Assembly: GCA_018261615.1 (NCBI GenBank)
Contig: JAGTSE010000020.1
Location: 62,001 to 126,000 of the forward strand
Direction of reading: 5' to 3'
Origin: Pseudomonadota bacterium
GTDB lineage: Bacteria > Pseudomonadota > Gammaproteobacteria > Enterobacterales > Enterobacteriaceae
DNA: 64,000 nucleotides
Shown here piece by piece: positions 40,246-49,008 of the stretch. Made by a program: the position numbers and the translations under genes. Each line of letters starts with the position of its first letter. The first letter of the stretch is position 1. Below the pieces are notes generated by a model that ran no database searches, was not told the origin of the DNA, and was given only the letters and a program-made list of their open reading frames with translations.

Positions 40246-40627
40246 GTTCGCAGATTTGTTGCCATAACGCGGCGCGTGCCGCAGGGTTAGCGCGTAATTC
40301 ATCCACGCCGGGCGTTGCGACCTGTGCACCCGCCAGCGACTGCGGTTCATCGACGCCCAGCCACCAACTGTTGCACTGGCTGCCCGGCGGCAGCATCGCG
40401 ACGCGATCCGGCGTCAACTGTAATACCTGATCCGCCGTAATGGTAAGCGCACGCAGTACGTCGCTCACCAGCGGTTCGGCAAGCATCGGCGGTTCGAAAG
40501 CGACCATCACCAGACGAATATGCGCAGGCAGCGAAATGGCGATTTCGCCCTGCAACACTGCCGGGCGTCGCAAGCTCCACTGAGTAATGCCCAGTTGCTG
40601 TAATTGCCAGTCGCGTCGGGAAGTCAT
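40214..40627 (-). CDS. holD: DNA polymerase III psi subunit
   Basis: 137 residues, equal to E. coli HolD. Psi bridges chi and the clamp-loader tau/gamma complex, linking SSB to the holoenzyme. The N terminus MTSRRDWQLQQLGITQWSLR is the clamp-loader-binding segment, and the C terminus CEHEHDFFP-like sequence is conserved. An upstream in-frame start adds 21 unsupported residues. It overlaps rimI. Confidence 0.95.
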   Translation of the reverse strand: MTSRRDWQLQQLGITQWSLRRPAVLQGEIAISLPAHIRLVMVAFEPPMLAEPLVSDVLRALTITADQVLQLTPDRVAMLPPGSQCNSWWLGVDEPQSLAGAQVATPGVDELRANPAARAALWQQICEHEHDFFPQHG

Positions 40628-40700
40628 AGCGAAACACTCCTGTGTGTCAGGCGCGCAAATATAGCAAACTCGGCGAAAATGCGCCATCAACGACGCTCGT

Positions 40701-40852
40701 CAACAAAGAGGCTGTTTGCAGGATAAAGTGTATACACAAAATCATTCACACTGCGTCGAAGCGGCAAGACTGCACAGCCGCTTACATAAGTAAGTGACAG
40801 GGGTGCAAAGGTGAAGCCAACAAAGAGGCAGTTTGAAGGATAATGTGTATAA
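40701..40852. repeat. Imperfect promoter-region duplication flanking a short repeat element
   Basis: CAACAAAGAGGC...AGGATAA.GTGTATA occurs at 40701-40734 and again at 40818-40851 with three differences in 34 bases. The 83 bases between include CTTACATAAGTAAGTGACAG and GCGGCAAGACTGC, which match in reverse the CACTTACT..AGTAAG and TTGCCGC parts of the repeat family at 18239. The right copy has TATAAT and is the likely rsmC promoter; the left has TATACA. Confidence 0.7.
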
Positions 40853-40884
40853 TCGCCGCCTGAGTTAAACGAGGAACCCCATTC

Positions 40885-41913
40885 ATGTCTGCTTTTACCC
40901 CGGCAAGTGAAGTCTTGCTGCGCCACAGTGATGATTTCGAAACCAACCGCATTCTGTTTGCCGGTGATTTGCAGGATGACCTGCCCGCTCGTCTGGAGAC
41001 GGCTGAAAGCCGTGCCTGGACACAACAGTATCATCAGTGGCAAACCTTAAGCCAGCAGATGGGCGAACGCGCCTGTTACAGCCTGGTCGCTGACAATGAT
41101 ACGATCGGCGAAGTCGATACGCTGATCTATTACTGGCCAAAAAACAAACCAGAAGCGCAGTTTCAACTAATGAACCTGCTGTCGCTGCTACCAGTCGGCT
41201 GCGATATTTTCGTCGTCGGCGAAAACCGTAGCGGCGTGCGAAGCGCCGAGCAGATGCTGGCTGCATATTGCCCGCTCAATAAAATAGACAGCGCGCGTCG
41301 CTGCGGCCTGTATTACGGTCGTCTGGAGAAGAAATCTGACTTTGATGCAAATGGTTTCTGGGGTGAGTATGCGCTGGGCGATCTGACGATTAAAACCCTG
41401 CCGGGCGTCTTTAGTCGTGACGGATTAGATGTGGGCAGCCAGTTGTTGCTCTCGACCCTGACGCCGCACACGAAAGGTAAAGTGCTGGATGTTGGCTGCG
41501 GCGCCGGTGTGTTGGCAGCGGTGCTGGCGAGCCATTCGCCGAAAGTGCGTTTAACCCTGTGCGACGTTTCCGCTCCGGCGGTAGAAGCCAGCCGCGCGAC
41601 GCTCGCCGCCAACGGCTTTGAAGGGGAGGTCTTTGCCAGCAATGTCTTCTCTGAAGTCACTGGTCGCTTCGATATGATTATTTCCAATCCGCCGTTCCAT
41701 GATGGCCTGCAAACCAGTCTTGAAGCCGCGCAAACATTGATACGCGGCGCGGTGCGTCATCTGAACAGCGGTGGCGAGCTGCGCATTGTCGCTAACGCCT
41801 TCCTACCGTACCCGGAGGTATTAGATCAGACCTTCGGTTTCCATGAAGTGCTCGCTCAGACTGGGCGTTTCAAGGTTTACCGCACGGTAATGACGCGCCA
41901 GGCGCTGAAATAA
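40885..41913 (+). CDS. rsmC: 16S rRNA m2G1207 methyltransferase RsmC
   Basis: 342 residues. It methylates guanine 1207 of 16S rRNA in the 30S subunit using SAM. The C-terminal catalytic domain has motif [17 protein letters not shown] near residue 200 and the catalytic NPPFHDG near 268. The N-terminal half is a degenerate methyltransferase domain. It is divergent from holD and followed by a terminator and the leucine tRNA operon. Confidence 0.97.
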   Translation: MSAFTPASEVLLRHSDDFETNRILFAGDLQDDLPARLETAESRAWTQQYHQWQTLSQQMGERACYSLVADNDTIGEVDTLIYYWPKNKPEAQFQLMNLLSLLPVGCDIFVVGENRSGVRSAEQMLAAYCPLNKIDSARRCGLYYGRLEKKSDFDANGFWGEYALGDLTIKTLPGVFSRDGLDVGSQLLLSTLTPHTKGKVLDVGCGAGVLAAVLASHSPKVRLTLCDVSAPAVEASRATLAANGFEGEVFASNVFSEVTGRFDMIISNPPFHDGLQTSLEAAQTLIRGAVRHLNSGGELRIVANAFLPYPEVLDQTFGFHEVLAQTGRFKVYRTVMTRQALK

Positions 41914-41923
41914 TCACTTTTCT

Positions 41924-41959
41924 CCCGGCGAGCGCTGTTCGCCGGGTCTCTTCTTTTTA
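41924..41959 (+). terminator. rsmC terminator
   Basis: CCCGGCG and CGCCGGG form a 7-bp GC stem with a 9-nt loop, followed by TCTCTTCTTTTT. Confidence 0.85.
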
Positions 41960-42014
41960 CCCATCCACAGCGCCCATTTTTGCAGCAATCAGTGTTGTTC
42001 TCAGCAATTAGCTA

Positions 42015-42042
42015 TTGACGAAAAATTGAAAACATCTAGAAT
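42015..42042 (+). promoter_or_regulatory. Promoter of the tRNA-Leu operon
   Basis: TTGACG and TAGAAT are separated by 16 bp and followed by a GC-rich GCGCCTCC discriminator, the pattern of stringently controlled stable-RNA promoters. It lies 42 bp before the first tRNA. Confidence 0.88.
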
Positions 42043-42083
42043 GCGCCTCCGTGGTAACGATACTTCAAAGGTATCGATGGTAT

Positions 42084-42170
42084 GCGAAGGTGGCGGAATT
42101 GGTAGACGCGCTAGCTTCAGGTGTTAGTGTCCTTACGGACGTGGGGGTTCAAGTCCCCCCCCTCGCACCA
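42084..42170 (+). tRNA. leuQ: tRNA-Leu(CAG), first of three
   Basis: 87 nt, class II tRNA with long variable arm (GTGTCCTTACGGACGT), anticodon loop CTTCAGG giving CAG, and encoded 3' CCA. It decodes CUG. It is identical to the third copy. The symbol follows the E. coli leuQPV operon order. Confidence 0.97.
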
Positions 42171-42198
42171 TAAACCACGCAGATATCGCTCGCACTGT

Positions 42199-42285
42199 GC
42201 GAAGGTGGCGGAATTGGTAGACGCGCTAGCTTCAGGTGTTAGTGTTCTTACGGACGTGGGGGTTCAAGTCCCCCCCCTCGCACCA
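42199..42285 (+). tRNA. leuP: tRNA-Leu(CAG), second of three
   Basis: 87 nt with anticodon CAG and encoded CCA. It differs from its neighbours by one base in the variable arm (GTGTTCTTACGG), changing one pair of that stem to a wobble. Spacers between copies are 28 and 32 bp. Confidence 0.97.
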
Positions 42286-42317
42286 ACGAGGCGATATCTA
42301 AAAAGTAAGATGACTGT

Positions 42318-42404
42318 GCGAAGGTGGCGGAATTGGTAGACGCGCTAGCTTCAGGTGTTAGTGTCCTTACGGACGTGGGGGTTCAAGTCCCCCCCCTCGC
42401 ACCA
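42318..42404 (+). tRNA. leuV: tRNA-Leu(CAG), third of three
   Basis: 87 nt, same sequence as the first copy, anticodon CAG, encoded CCA. It is the last member of the operon. No clear terminator is seen in the 33 bp before convergent yjjZ. Confidence 0.97.
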
Positions 42405-42437
42405 GATATCTTATACTCTCCCTGTATAACTCCGCTG

Positions 42438-42677
42438 TTACACCATCGTTTTCAAGTTCAGCAACATCATTATCATTCCCCCGACCAGAGCAACGCCTGA
42501 AGGCAACAGAACGAAATGCCGTAACCGCTTATGGTAAAGCATCACCGGAGTCAGCAATAAACCCAGTAAAATCACCATCCGCCATGCGTTGATCGAAACA
42601 TCAGCCAGTGCCAGAACGGCAACAATCATGCCCGGCAGAACGATCCCCCAACCACTTCCCAACGCTCGCTGCAACAT
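42438..42677 (-). CDS. yjjZ: Small membrane protein YjjZ (DUF1435-like)
   Basis: 79 residues, MLQRALGSGWGIVLPGMIVA..., with three hydrophobic helices and a basic loop YHKRLRHF. It resembles the DUF1435 family. The location between the leucine tRNAs and fhuF is that of E. coli yjjZ. A Fur-box-like sequence lies 19 bp upstream, so iron regulation is likely. Function unknown. Confidence 0.8.
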   Translation of the reverse strand: MLQRALGSGWGIVLPGMIVAVLALADVSINAWRMVILLGLLLTPVMLYHKRLRHFVLLPSGVALVGGMIMMLLNLKTMV

Positions 42678-42695
42678 GTTTTCATCTCTGATATC

Positions 42696-42714
42696 GATAA
42701 TGATAACTAATATT
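42696..42714. promoter_or_regulatory. Fur box upstream of yjjZ
   Basis: GATAATGATAACTAATATT matches most of the 19-bp Fur consensus GATAATGATAATCATTATC (the left half exactly). The rest of the 42678-42935 gap is AT-rich and shows no other clear element. Confidence 0.75.
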
Positions 42715-42935
42715 ATATGATATTATTTCTCATTTGTCAGCATACTGCCGCTATCACAATATACAGAGATCGCTCATCTTCTGATGACAGACATTCATTA
42801 AGGTGATAAATTAAGCATTGCTTAAATAAAAATCCAAATCACTAATTTTTCGCGATGACTGTTTCTTCGCGTTATTTCTTTCCTTATCGACTCACTACAT
42901 AGTGTTACATTGCGGATAAATAACGATTTTTAGGT

Positions 42936-44000
42936 ATGACATTACAAACCTGGCAATCTCTATGTAACAAGAGATATCGATTGTCCCTGCGACTCTTCTT
43001 GCTACTCAATGCACTCTCAGCAATGTTCTCCATGGCTCTGCCGCTCTATAACCAGCGCGTCTTCACGCTGCCAGCATGTATTATTTTTGCGGTGAGCGCC
43101 GTGTTGCCCGCATGGCACAGATACTATCCGAAAAAGAAAATCAGTATTCCCTTGATTTCTCTTATGTTCGGCAGCCTTTGGGCATGGCATGTGATCGTAA
43201 AAATTGGTTTATTCCAGCATAACGCCTCATCATATTTGCTGATCGCCCTGCTAAATGTCCTCTTTATTGGCTCGATTGCTTTCTCTAATAACGTTGCCGC
43301 GTTTCTGCTGCACTCATTGCCGGTATTCACCGCTTGCCTCTATTTCTCCGGATCGGAGAACGAGCTCCGTTTAATATTTAGTTTTGCTTTGCCGGTATTA
43401 GGTATCGCCATACAACATGCGATTCAGCAGCGTAATGATAATTTCGCCCAGGCGTTAATGAACCGTTTAATGCAGGAACGGAAGACCTTGAACGATTTGA
43501 GCATGCTGGATCCTCTTACCGGGTTATATAACCGCCGCGGGCTGCAATCCAAAATCGATAACCTACTGGCGCTGGATGATAGTTCGCGGTTTGTGCTGCT
43601 GCTGGATATCGACCACTTCAAAGCTTATAACGACCACTACGGCCATATGATGGGCGATCAGGCGCTGATTCGCGTCTCAGCGGCATTGCGGGATGCCGTG
43701 CGTTCCCGCGATATCGTCGCGCGCTTTGGCGGTGAAGAATTCATGATCCTGATGAATAATACCGATCTGGAACATGCGCGTCTGGCTGCCGAGCGCATTC
43801 GTCAGAAAGTGTACGATCTGAAGATCCCACATATGTTTAATGAAAGTGTCGCCACTAATGTCACCATCAGCATTGGTATTGCACCATTGCTGGATGACAA
43901 TATCGACGCAGCTATTGAGCGGGCAGATAAAGCGTTATATGAAGCCAAACATTTGGGCCGCAACAATATTCTGGTCAGCGGGGAATTGCGCCTCGCCTGA
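42936..44000 (+). CDS. Membrane diguanylate cyclase (GGDEF domain)
   Basis: 354 residues. The N-terminal half has about five to six transmembrane segments without a recognised sensor name. The GGDEF domain starts at LDPLTGLYNRRGL near 190, with active-site GGEEF at 265-269 and an inhibitory-site RSRD at 256-259, five residues before it, so product feedback is expected. It would make cyclic di-GMP from GTP at the inner membrane. There is no EAL domain. It lies between yjjZ and fhuF, a position empty in E. coli. Confidence 0.93.
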   Translation: MTLQTWQSLCNKRYRLSLRLFLLLNALSAMFSMALPLYNQRVFTLPACIIFAVSAVLPAWHRYYPKKKISIPLISLMFGSLWAWHVIVKIGLFQHNASSYLLIALLNVLFIGSIAFSNNVAAFLLHSLPVFTACLYFSGSENELRLIFSFALPVLGIAIQHAIQQRNDNFAQALMNRLMQERKTLNDLSMLDPLTGLYNRRGLQSKIDNLLALDDSSRFVLLLDIDHFKAYNDHYGHMMGDQALIRVSAALRDAVRSRDIVARFGGEEFMILMNNTDLEHARLAAERIRQKVYDLKIPHMFNESVATNVTISIGIAPLLDDNIDAAIERADKALYEAKHLGRNNILVSGELRLA

Positions 44001-44060
44001 GGCGTAGCAGCGCTAACTTTACGATAAAAATCTTGCTATCGATTTTACCTGTGGATAGGA

Positions 44061-44080
44061 TTGTTAATTATTATCATTTA
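44061..44080. promoter_or_regulatory. Fur box upstream of fhuF
   Basis: TTGTTAATTATTATCATTTA is an imperfect Fur box (ATTATCATT half clear) 21 bp before the fhuF start. fhuF is Fur-repressed in E. coli. Confidence 0.65.
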
Positions 44081-44101
44081 CATTCCATATCCAACCAGCC
44101 C

Positions 44102-44890
44102 ATGACTTACCGTACCGCATCGATCACTGAACATGTTATCTGGCGAAGTCATCTCGTTGATGAACGCGATTCGCTGGCTAATGCTATGCGGGAAACTATC
44201 GCCAGCACGCGCCCCCATCTGCTCGATTTTATCCGCTTTAATGAACCCGTTCCCTGGCAAGCGCAGACGTTGGCAGAATGGTCACGGCCAGCCGCGCTAC
44301 AATCGCTGATTGCGACTTATTCCGATCATATTTACCGTCACCAACTGGCGCAGCCGCGCGAAAACAAACCGCTGCTGTCACTATGGGCACAATGGTATCT
44401 GGGATTAATGGTGCCGCCCTTGCTACTGGCATTGTTAACGCAAAAAAACGCTATTAGCCTCGCACCTGAACATTTTCACGTTGAATTCCATGAAACAGGT
44501 CGCGCGGCCTGTTTCTGGATTGATGTACAGCAGAATCATCAACTGACCTCACAAAATGATGCACAGCGGATTACCGCACTGGTTTCACAGGCGATGCTCC
44601 CGGTAGTTCAGGCACTGGAAGACACGGGCGATATCAATGGCAAACTTATCTGGAGCAACACCGGCTATCTGATCAACTGCTGTCTGGGTGAGATGATCCC
44701 GCTGCTGGGTGAAGCACGCGTCACGGAATTACGCCAGACCTGTTTCTTCGAAAAACAGTTTTCCGACTGCAGCGACAATCCGCTGTGGCGCACTGTTGTA
44801 CTGCGCGATGGCGCGCTGGTACGTCGTACCTGCTGCCAGCGTTACCGGTTGCCGGATGTGCAACAGTGCGGCGACTGCACGCTGAAATAA
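44102..44890 (+). CDS. fhuF: Ferric siderophore reductase FhuF
   Basis: 262 residues, equal to E. coli FhuF. It binds an unusual 2Fe-2S cluster through the C-terminal cysteines in RTCCQRYRLPDVQQCGDC (CC-x10-C-x2-C) and reduces iron from hydroxamate siderophores in the cytoplasm. The start MTYRTAS matches E. coli; a longer open frame runs through the Fur box and is rejected. A strong terminator follows. Confidence 0.96.
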   Translation: MTYRTASITEHVIWRSHLVDERDSLANAMRETIASTRPHLLDFIRFNEPVPWQAQTLAEWSRPAALQSLIATYSDHIYRHQLAQPRENKPLLSLWAQWYLGLMVPPLLLALLTQKNAISLAPEHFHVEFHETGRAACFWIDVQQNHQLTSQNDAQRITALVSQAMLPVVQALEDTGDINGKLIWSNTGYLINCCLGEMIPLLGEARVTELRQTCFFEKQFSDCSDNPLWRTVVLRDGALVRRTCCQRYRLPDVQQCGDCTLK

Positions 44891-44917
44891 TCAGGGAGGC
44901 GTTACGCCTCCCTGATT
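44889..44917. terminator. fhuF bidirectional terminator
   Basis: AATCAGGGAGGCG and CGCCTCCCTGATT form a 13-bp perfect stem with a TTA loop between convergent fhuF and the PTS gene. Confidence 0.88.
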
Positions 44918-44932
44918 ATCCTTGATCCTGTT

Positions 44933-46273
44933 TTAAGCGACCTGTTTTTCATCCTCTGTACGCCGAGCCTCTTCCGCCTCCTGCTCCAGGAGCTGTTTCT
45001 CATACACTTTAAAGAAGGGGAAATAGATGACGGCAGAAATACAGGCAAGCAGTATGATAAGAATCGCGGCACGGAAATCCCAGCCGAGCGCCCACGCTCC
45101 GCCAATCGGTGCAGGCGCCGTCCACGGCACCACAGAAATCACTCTGCCGATCAGATCCAGCTTCATGGCTGCCCACGCAACAATGGCATTGACTGTCGGC
45201 GCCAGCAGGAAAGGAATAAAGAACACCGGATTCATGACAATCGGGGTGCCGAAAATCACCGGTTCATTGATATTGAAGAGGCTGGGCACTACGCTCAACC
45301 GACCAATCGAGCGCAGATGAACCGAGCGGCTGCGTAAATAGCAGAACACTAGCCCCATTGTCGCACCGGAGCCGCCTATCACGATAAAGAAAGTCCAGAA
45401 CGCTTCCATAAAGATGTGCGGCAACGGTGCGCCCTGCGCCAGCGCGCTCTGGTTGATCCCCAGATTAGTTAACCAGAACATTTGCAGCATGCCCGAAACA
45501 ATAGCCGCGCCGTGAATACCGGCAAACCACAACAGATGAGCAATAATCACCGCCAGCAGGATCGCTGGCAGAGAATCCGCCGCCGCTACCAGCGGTTTGA
45601 ACAGCGCCATAATGGCCTGTGGAATAAGCATAGTGAACTGCGACTGGATCAGCAGGCTTAACGGGTAGAGTGTCAGCACGACGACAAGCACCGGGATCAG
45701 CAGATCAAACGAGTTTTTGATCATCGGCGGCACCTGGTCCGGCAGACGGATGCCAATATTGTGCGCCTTCAGGAAACGCATCATTTCGACACAGTAAATC
45801 GCCACCAGTATTGCGGTGAAAATACCGGTTCCGCCCAGGCTGTCTACCGGAAGCGTACCTTTGGTTTTCGGGGCCGCAACCAGTAAAAACGCCATCAGCG
45901 ACAGCATTGCGCACATGAAAGGATCGAGTTGGTGCGACTTCACGTAATGCTTACCGAGGTTATAAGCAATCGCCGCACAGATATAAATGGACATAATGCC
46001 CATCGTCATATCGAAAGGCGTGAGGATCCGCCATTCATACTGTTTCGCCAGATCCAGCCAGGCGCGCGCAAAGCCCCAAGTGGTATCCGGTGAAAAAGGC
46101 GGATAGGCAAAGACCAATAAGAATGAGCCAACAATCATAAACGGCATCGCAGAAATAAAGCCGTCACGGATGGCCATAACATGACGTTGAGAAGAGATCC
46201 GCCCGGCGATCGGGCTGACATAGTTTTCTATAAACCGGAAAATCAGGTTAAACGCAGCATGGTTAGCAGACAT
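44933..46273 (-). CDS. Orphan PTS permease, lactose/cellobiose-family EIIC
   Basis: 446 residues with about ten membrane segments. It resembles the CelB/ChbC family of sugar-transporting EIIC proteins, with the conserved INEPVIFGTPIVMNP near residue 335 and LLWFAGIHGAAIVSG near 245. The C-terminal tail is charged (EEARRTEDEKQVA). No EIIA, EIIB or glycosidase gene is adjacent, so it must borrow phosphotransfer partners or act without them. The sugar is unknown. Palindromes upstream at 46345-46372 and 46475-46495 suggest a LacI-type regulator. Confidence 0.9.
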   Translation of the reverse strand: MSANHAAFNLIFRFIENYVSPIAGRISSQRHVMAIRDGFISAMPFMIVGSFLLVFAYPPFSPDTTWGFARAWLDLAKQYEWRILTPFDMTMGIMSIYICAAIAYNLGKHYVKSHQLDPFMCAMLSLMAFLLVAAPKTKGTLPVDSLGGTGIFTAILVAIYCVEMMRFLKAHNIGIRLPDQVPPMIKNSFDLLIPVLVVVLTLYPLSLLIQSQFTMLIPQAIMALFKPLVAAADSLPAILLAVIIAHLLWFAGIHGAAIVSGMLQMFWLTNLGINQSALAQGAPLPHIFMEAFWTFFIVIGGSGATMGLVFCYLRSRSVHLRSIGRLSVVPSLFNINEPVIFGTPIVMNPVFFIPFLLAPTVNAIVAWAAMKLDLIGRVISVVPWTAPAPIGGAWALGWDFRAAILIILLACISAVIYFPFFKVYEKQLLEQEAEEARRTEDEKQVA

Positions 46274-46344
46274 ATCAGCTCTCCTGTCGGACTAAAAAAA
46301 TAAGCGCACTAGCGAATGTTTTGCCGTGCAGCGATCCATTTTTA

Positions 46345-46372
46345 GGTTTGAAACCATGCGGGTTTTTAAACC
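46345..46372. promoter_or_regulatory. Twin palindromes upstream of the PTS gene
   Basis: GGTTTGAAACC (46345-46355) and GGTTTTTAAACC (46361-46372) are adjacent short inverted repeats with identical GGTTT/AAACC arms, about 75 bp before the EIIC start. They look like two half-strength operator sites. Confidence 0.55.
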
Positions 46373-46474
46373 AGCATTACAACAAAGCAGTGTAGGTTTC
46401 ATAGACGGCTCTTTTTTGCTTTTATGTACAGAAGGAAGGACAAAATGAGTATTAACCCGCGATGTGAGCACTGC

Positions 46475-46495
46475 AACCGGTTACTGTAACCGGTT
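46475..46495. promoter_or_regulatory. 21-bp perfect palindrome, LacI/GalR-type operator
   Basis: AACCGGTTAC and GTAACCGGTT flank a single T. The AACCGGTT core is typical of LacI-family operators such as those of AscG and GntR. It is 202 bp before the EIIC start and 115 bp before the YbaK-type gene, so could control either. The remainder of 46274-46609 shows a weaker CTCGAT/ATCGAG pair. Confidence 0.75.
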
Positions 46496-46609
46496 TCCTC
46501 GATTGTGAAGGCGATCGAGAAACTTTGTAGGGAGGTTTGTTACATCGGGATATTTACATGGATAACAAGCTTATGACAGATTAATAGCGGTCCCAGTCAG
46601 GAGAACATC

Positions 46610-47068
46610 ATGAGTTTGCAGTCCGTGCGGCAATTCTTTGCCGACAACGCCCCCGATATCGATATTATTGAGCTGAACCAAAGTACCGCGACTGTTGCAC
46701 TGGCCGCCGCCGCGCACCATGTTGAACCAGGACAAATCGCCAAAACGCTGTCATTAAAAGTGAAAAACGAAGTTATTCTCGTCGTTGCTAAAGGCGACGC
46801 ACGGCTGGATAACAAAAAACTGAAAAACACCTTTGGCGCGAAAGCTCGCATGCTGAGCAGCGATGAGGTTGTTGTGGTTACCGGGCATCCGGTGGGCGGT
46901 GTCTGTCCGTTTGGGTTAGAAAACCCGTTGGCAATCTATTGTGATATCTCACTAAAACAGTATCCGGAAGTCCTGCCCGCTGCGGGAGCAATCCACAGCG
47001 CAGTTCGCATTTCTCCTGAGCGAATGGCTGAACTCACCCGCGCAAAATGGATTGACGTTTGCCTGTAA
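46610..47068 (+). CDS. YbaK/EbsC-family aminoacyl-tRNA deacylase-like protein
   Basis: 152 residues. The fold is that of the ProRS INS editing domain; members hydrolyse mischarged tRNAs. Seen are QIAKTLSLKVKNEVILVVAKGDARL with the catalytic-region lysine, and VVTGHPVGGVCPFGLENPLAI, the conserved GGVCPFG loop. The start follows AGGAGAAC. The specificity is unknown. It is not related in function to its neighbours. Confidence 0.9.
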   Translation: MSLQSVRQFFADNAPDIDIIELNQSTATVALAAAAHHVEPGQIAKTLSLKVKNEVILVVAKGDARLDNKKLKNTFGAKARMLSSDEVVVVTGHPVGGVCPFGLENPLAIYCDISLKQYPEVLPAAGAIHSAVRISPERMAELTRAKWIDVCL

Positions 47069-47115
47069 GTTCACAGTGCCAGGTGCAGCCCGCCTGGCGC
47101 TTAAACGTCGCTGAA

Positions 47116-47787
47116 CTACATCAGCTCCGACGTTGAACGAGGAGCTGGTGGGCTCCAGGTCAAAATGTCTGCGGCATCCAATAACCCGACGTCAGACGTA
47201 ACGCCCAGCTTCGTCATCGCGTTGAACTTATGCGCGCGAATGGTTTTCACGTTCCGATCCAACAACGAGGCTATCTCAGCCAGCGAAAAACCTCGCCTCA
47301 AGTAATTCAGGAGCTCCCATTCTGTAGGGCTGAGCATCCGGCACTGGCTCACGTACCAATTATTGATCATGTTTTCATTAATACGCCGTGTTTCACCCAG
47401 TAGCATCCCCAATTGCTCCTGTAATACAGGCAGCGGAGACGATTTGCTCAAAATACCATGCAGTCTCGAGGGAGAGAGATGCCCGACCAATTGGGCTTCT
47501 CGATCGTCTCCTGCCAGAACAATATGCTGAACATCGTGGTAAGAAAGCGAGAGCCAGTGCAAACACACCAGGCACTCCCGCCGTTCTTTCCTGTGACCCA
47601 AAAGTGAATAGATAACAGAAAAAAAGGGTGTGTGCTTCAATGCCTGACGAAACACCGAATGCTCGTTAAAAAAATGAAACGAATACTTATTAATAGACGA
47701 TTCACTAAATAAATGTCGTAATCCTTCCCGACTCATTGCGCACTTTTCAATAATGGCGACATTTCCCTTTTTGTGGCTATTCCCCAT
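47116..47787 (-). CDS. bglJ: LuxR-type regulator BglJ
   Basis: 223 residues with a C-terminal LuxR helix-turn-helix: LSPTEWELLNYLRRGFSLAE then IASLLDRNVKTIRAHKFNAM. The N-terminal domain lacks an obvious phospho-acceptor set. In E. coli BglJ heterodimerises with RcsB to activate bgl and other loci. It overlaps yjjQ by 55 bases, forming the yjjQ-bglJ operon. Confidence 0.93.
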   Translation of the reverse strand: MGNSHKKGNVAIIEKCAMSREGLRHLFSESSINKYSFHFFNEHSVFRQALKHTPFFSVIYSLLGHRKERRECLVCLHWLSLSYHDVQHIVLAGDDREAQLVGHLSPSRLHGILSKSSPLPVLQEQLGMLLGETRRINENMINNWYVSQCRMLSPTEWELLNYLRRGFSLAEIASLLDRNVKTIRAHKFNAMTKLGVTSDVGLLDAADILTWSPPAPRSTSELM

Positions 47788-48470
47788 TCATTTCCGTCTC
47801 CATATATCGCGTCTGAATTCAGTTCTGCCATTCCCTGGCTGCTATTAATCCATATATATAAATCTGCATTACTCTGTAATGATAACCGCCTCATTGCACT
47901 ATTTTTCTGCGCGCTCACTGTTTTATTACTTTTTTTGAGCAGCATTGCAATTTGTTTTATTCCCAAACCTTTTCCAAGAAGACGTAACACGTTACGTTCA
48001 GATAAAGTCAGTATTTTACTTAGATGAGCATCAGCGGCCCTCCTGCTCATTCCCTCAGGTATAAGTGCCCGGCTAATTTCTCCCTCACTCCCGTATCCGT
48101 GGCGAATAGCATTAATCACCCCTTCAACGGGTTCCTGGCTAGAGAGTAACGTGATACGCGGGCGTAACAAAAACTCCATTGCCACAGGCAGCACCGTACG
48201 TGGCGTGAAAAAGATCCAGCGTGAGCTATTGCTTTGAGAAAAAAGAGAATAATAAGCCTTACATCGCCTTCTCGCGTAGAAAGGCTCGTCAGAGATGTCA
48301 ACAATAACCAGGCGAGCGCTCTTTAATTGCAGCAGATCTATCTCTTCTACACAAGAATAATAATTGAGGATGTATTCAGGAAAATGATGTTTAAGTATAC
48401 CGCCAATCCCGGCCATCAGAAGCGGAGTCTGGCTAATAATAATCCCATGAGTATGGTCTGCTGATAACAT
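47733..48470 (-). CDS. yjjQ: LuxR-type regulator YjjQ
   Basis: 245 residues. The C-terminal helix-turn-helix region is LTLSERNVLRLLGKGLGIKQ then IAMLLKKSNKTVSAQKNSAM. In E. coli YjjQ represses motility and capsule-related genes and is silenced by H-NS. The ATG at 48470 has GTGGAG seven bases before it and matches the E. coli start region; an ATG at 48503 lacks one. It is first in the operon with bglJ, downstream of a very AT-rich region. Confidence 0.92.
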   Translation of the reverse strand: MLSADHTHGIIISQTPLLMAGIGGILKHHFPEYILNYYSCVEEIDLLQLKSARLVIVDISDEPFYARRRCKAYYSLFSQSNSSRWIFFTPRTVLPVAMEFLLRPRITLLSSQEPVEGVINAIRHGYGSEGEISRALIPEGMSRRAADAHLSKILTLSERNVLRLLGKGLGIKQIAMLLKKSNKTVSAQKNSAMRRLSLQSNADLYIWINSSQGMAELNSDAIYGDGNEWGIATKREMSPLLKSAQ

Positions 48471-49008
48471 AAAATCTCCACATCCATTTGCAAGTTCTAT
48501 CAATCCGCATGATGACTTTTTCCAATAGTAACCACAGATAAAGACATTATCTGGATAAACGTCGCCAAAATAATTGACGAAATTTATGAGTTGGGGTCAA
48601 ACATAAAGAGCCGAAATTATAGTATTAACAATTTATATGTCAATATGATATATCAACAATCAGATTATTTTGCATATCATTAAAAAATAAAAAGTAAATT
48701 TAAATTAATCAAAGGAAATATAATTAAGATAAGAATAACAACCTTAACAAATGATCAATAAATACATAACAAAAATCAGGGTATTATCTGAAAATAAAAA
48801 TTCACTTTTTCTTTTCATATGATTTTTTATAAAAAATCTCAAATGAGTTCTGAACCGGATAATTAAGAAGACCTCAGAGCACACTTCAGCGTGACTTACT
48901 GCACAAATCTTGATCTACCTGAGCGCTATTCTGCCTATCACTTGTGCTAAAACTATCTTTTATGCTCCATCCTTCGCGAGCGTTGTGTTAACAGATACCA
49001 GGGTAATC
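48471..49008. other. AT-rich yjjQ-yjjP intergenic region
   Basis: 538 bp with an especially A+T-rich core from about 48600 to 48870, with many A/T tracts and no ORF of note. In E. coli the corresponding region nucleates H-NS silencing of yjjQ-bglJ. The yjjP promoter must lie toward its right end. No palindrome or repeat of note was found. Confidence 0.7.

Noticed and set aside
42121..42339. A 72-codon frame across the tRNA-Leu genes
   Set aside because: It is produced by the tRNA repeats; the tRNA structures explain the sequence.
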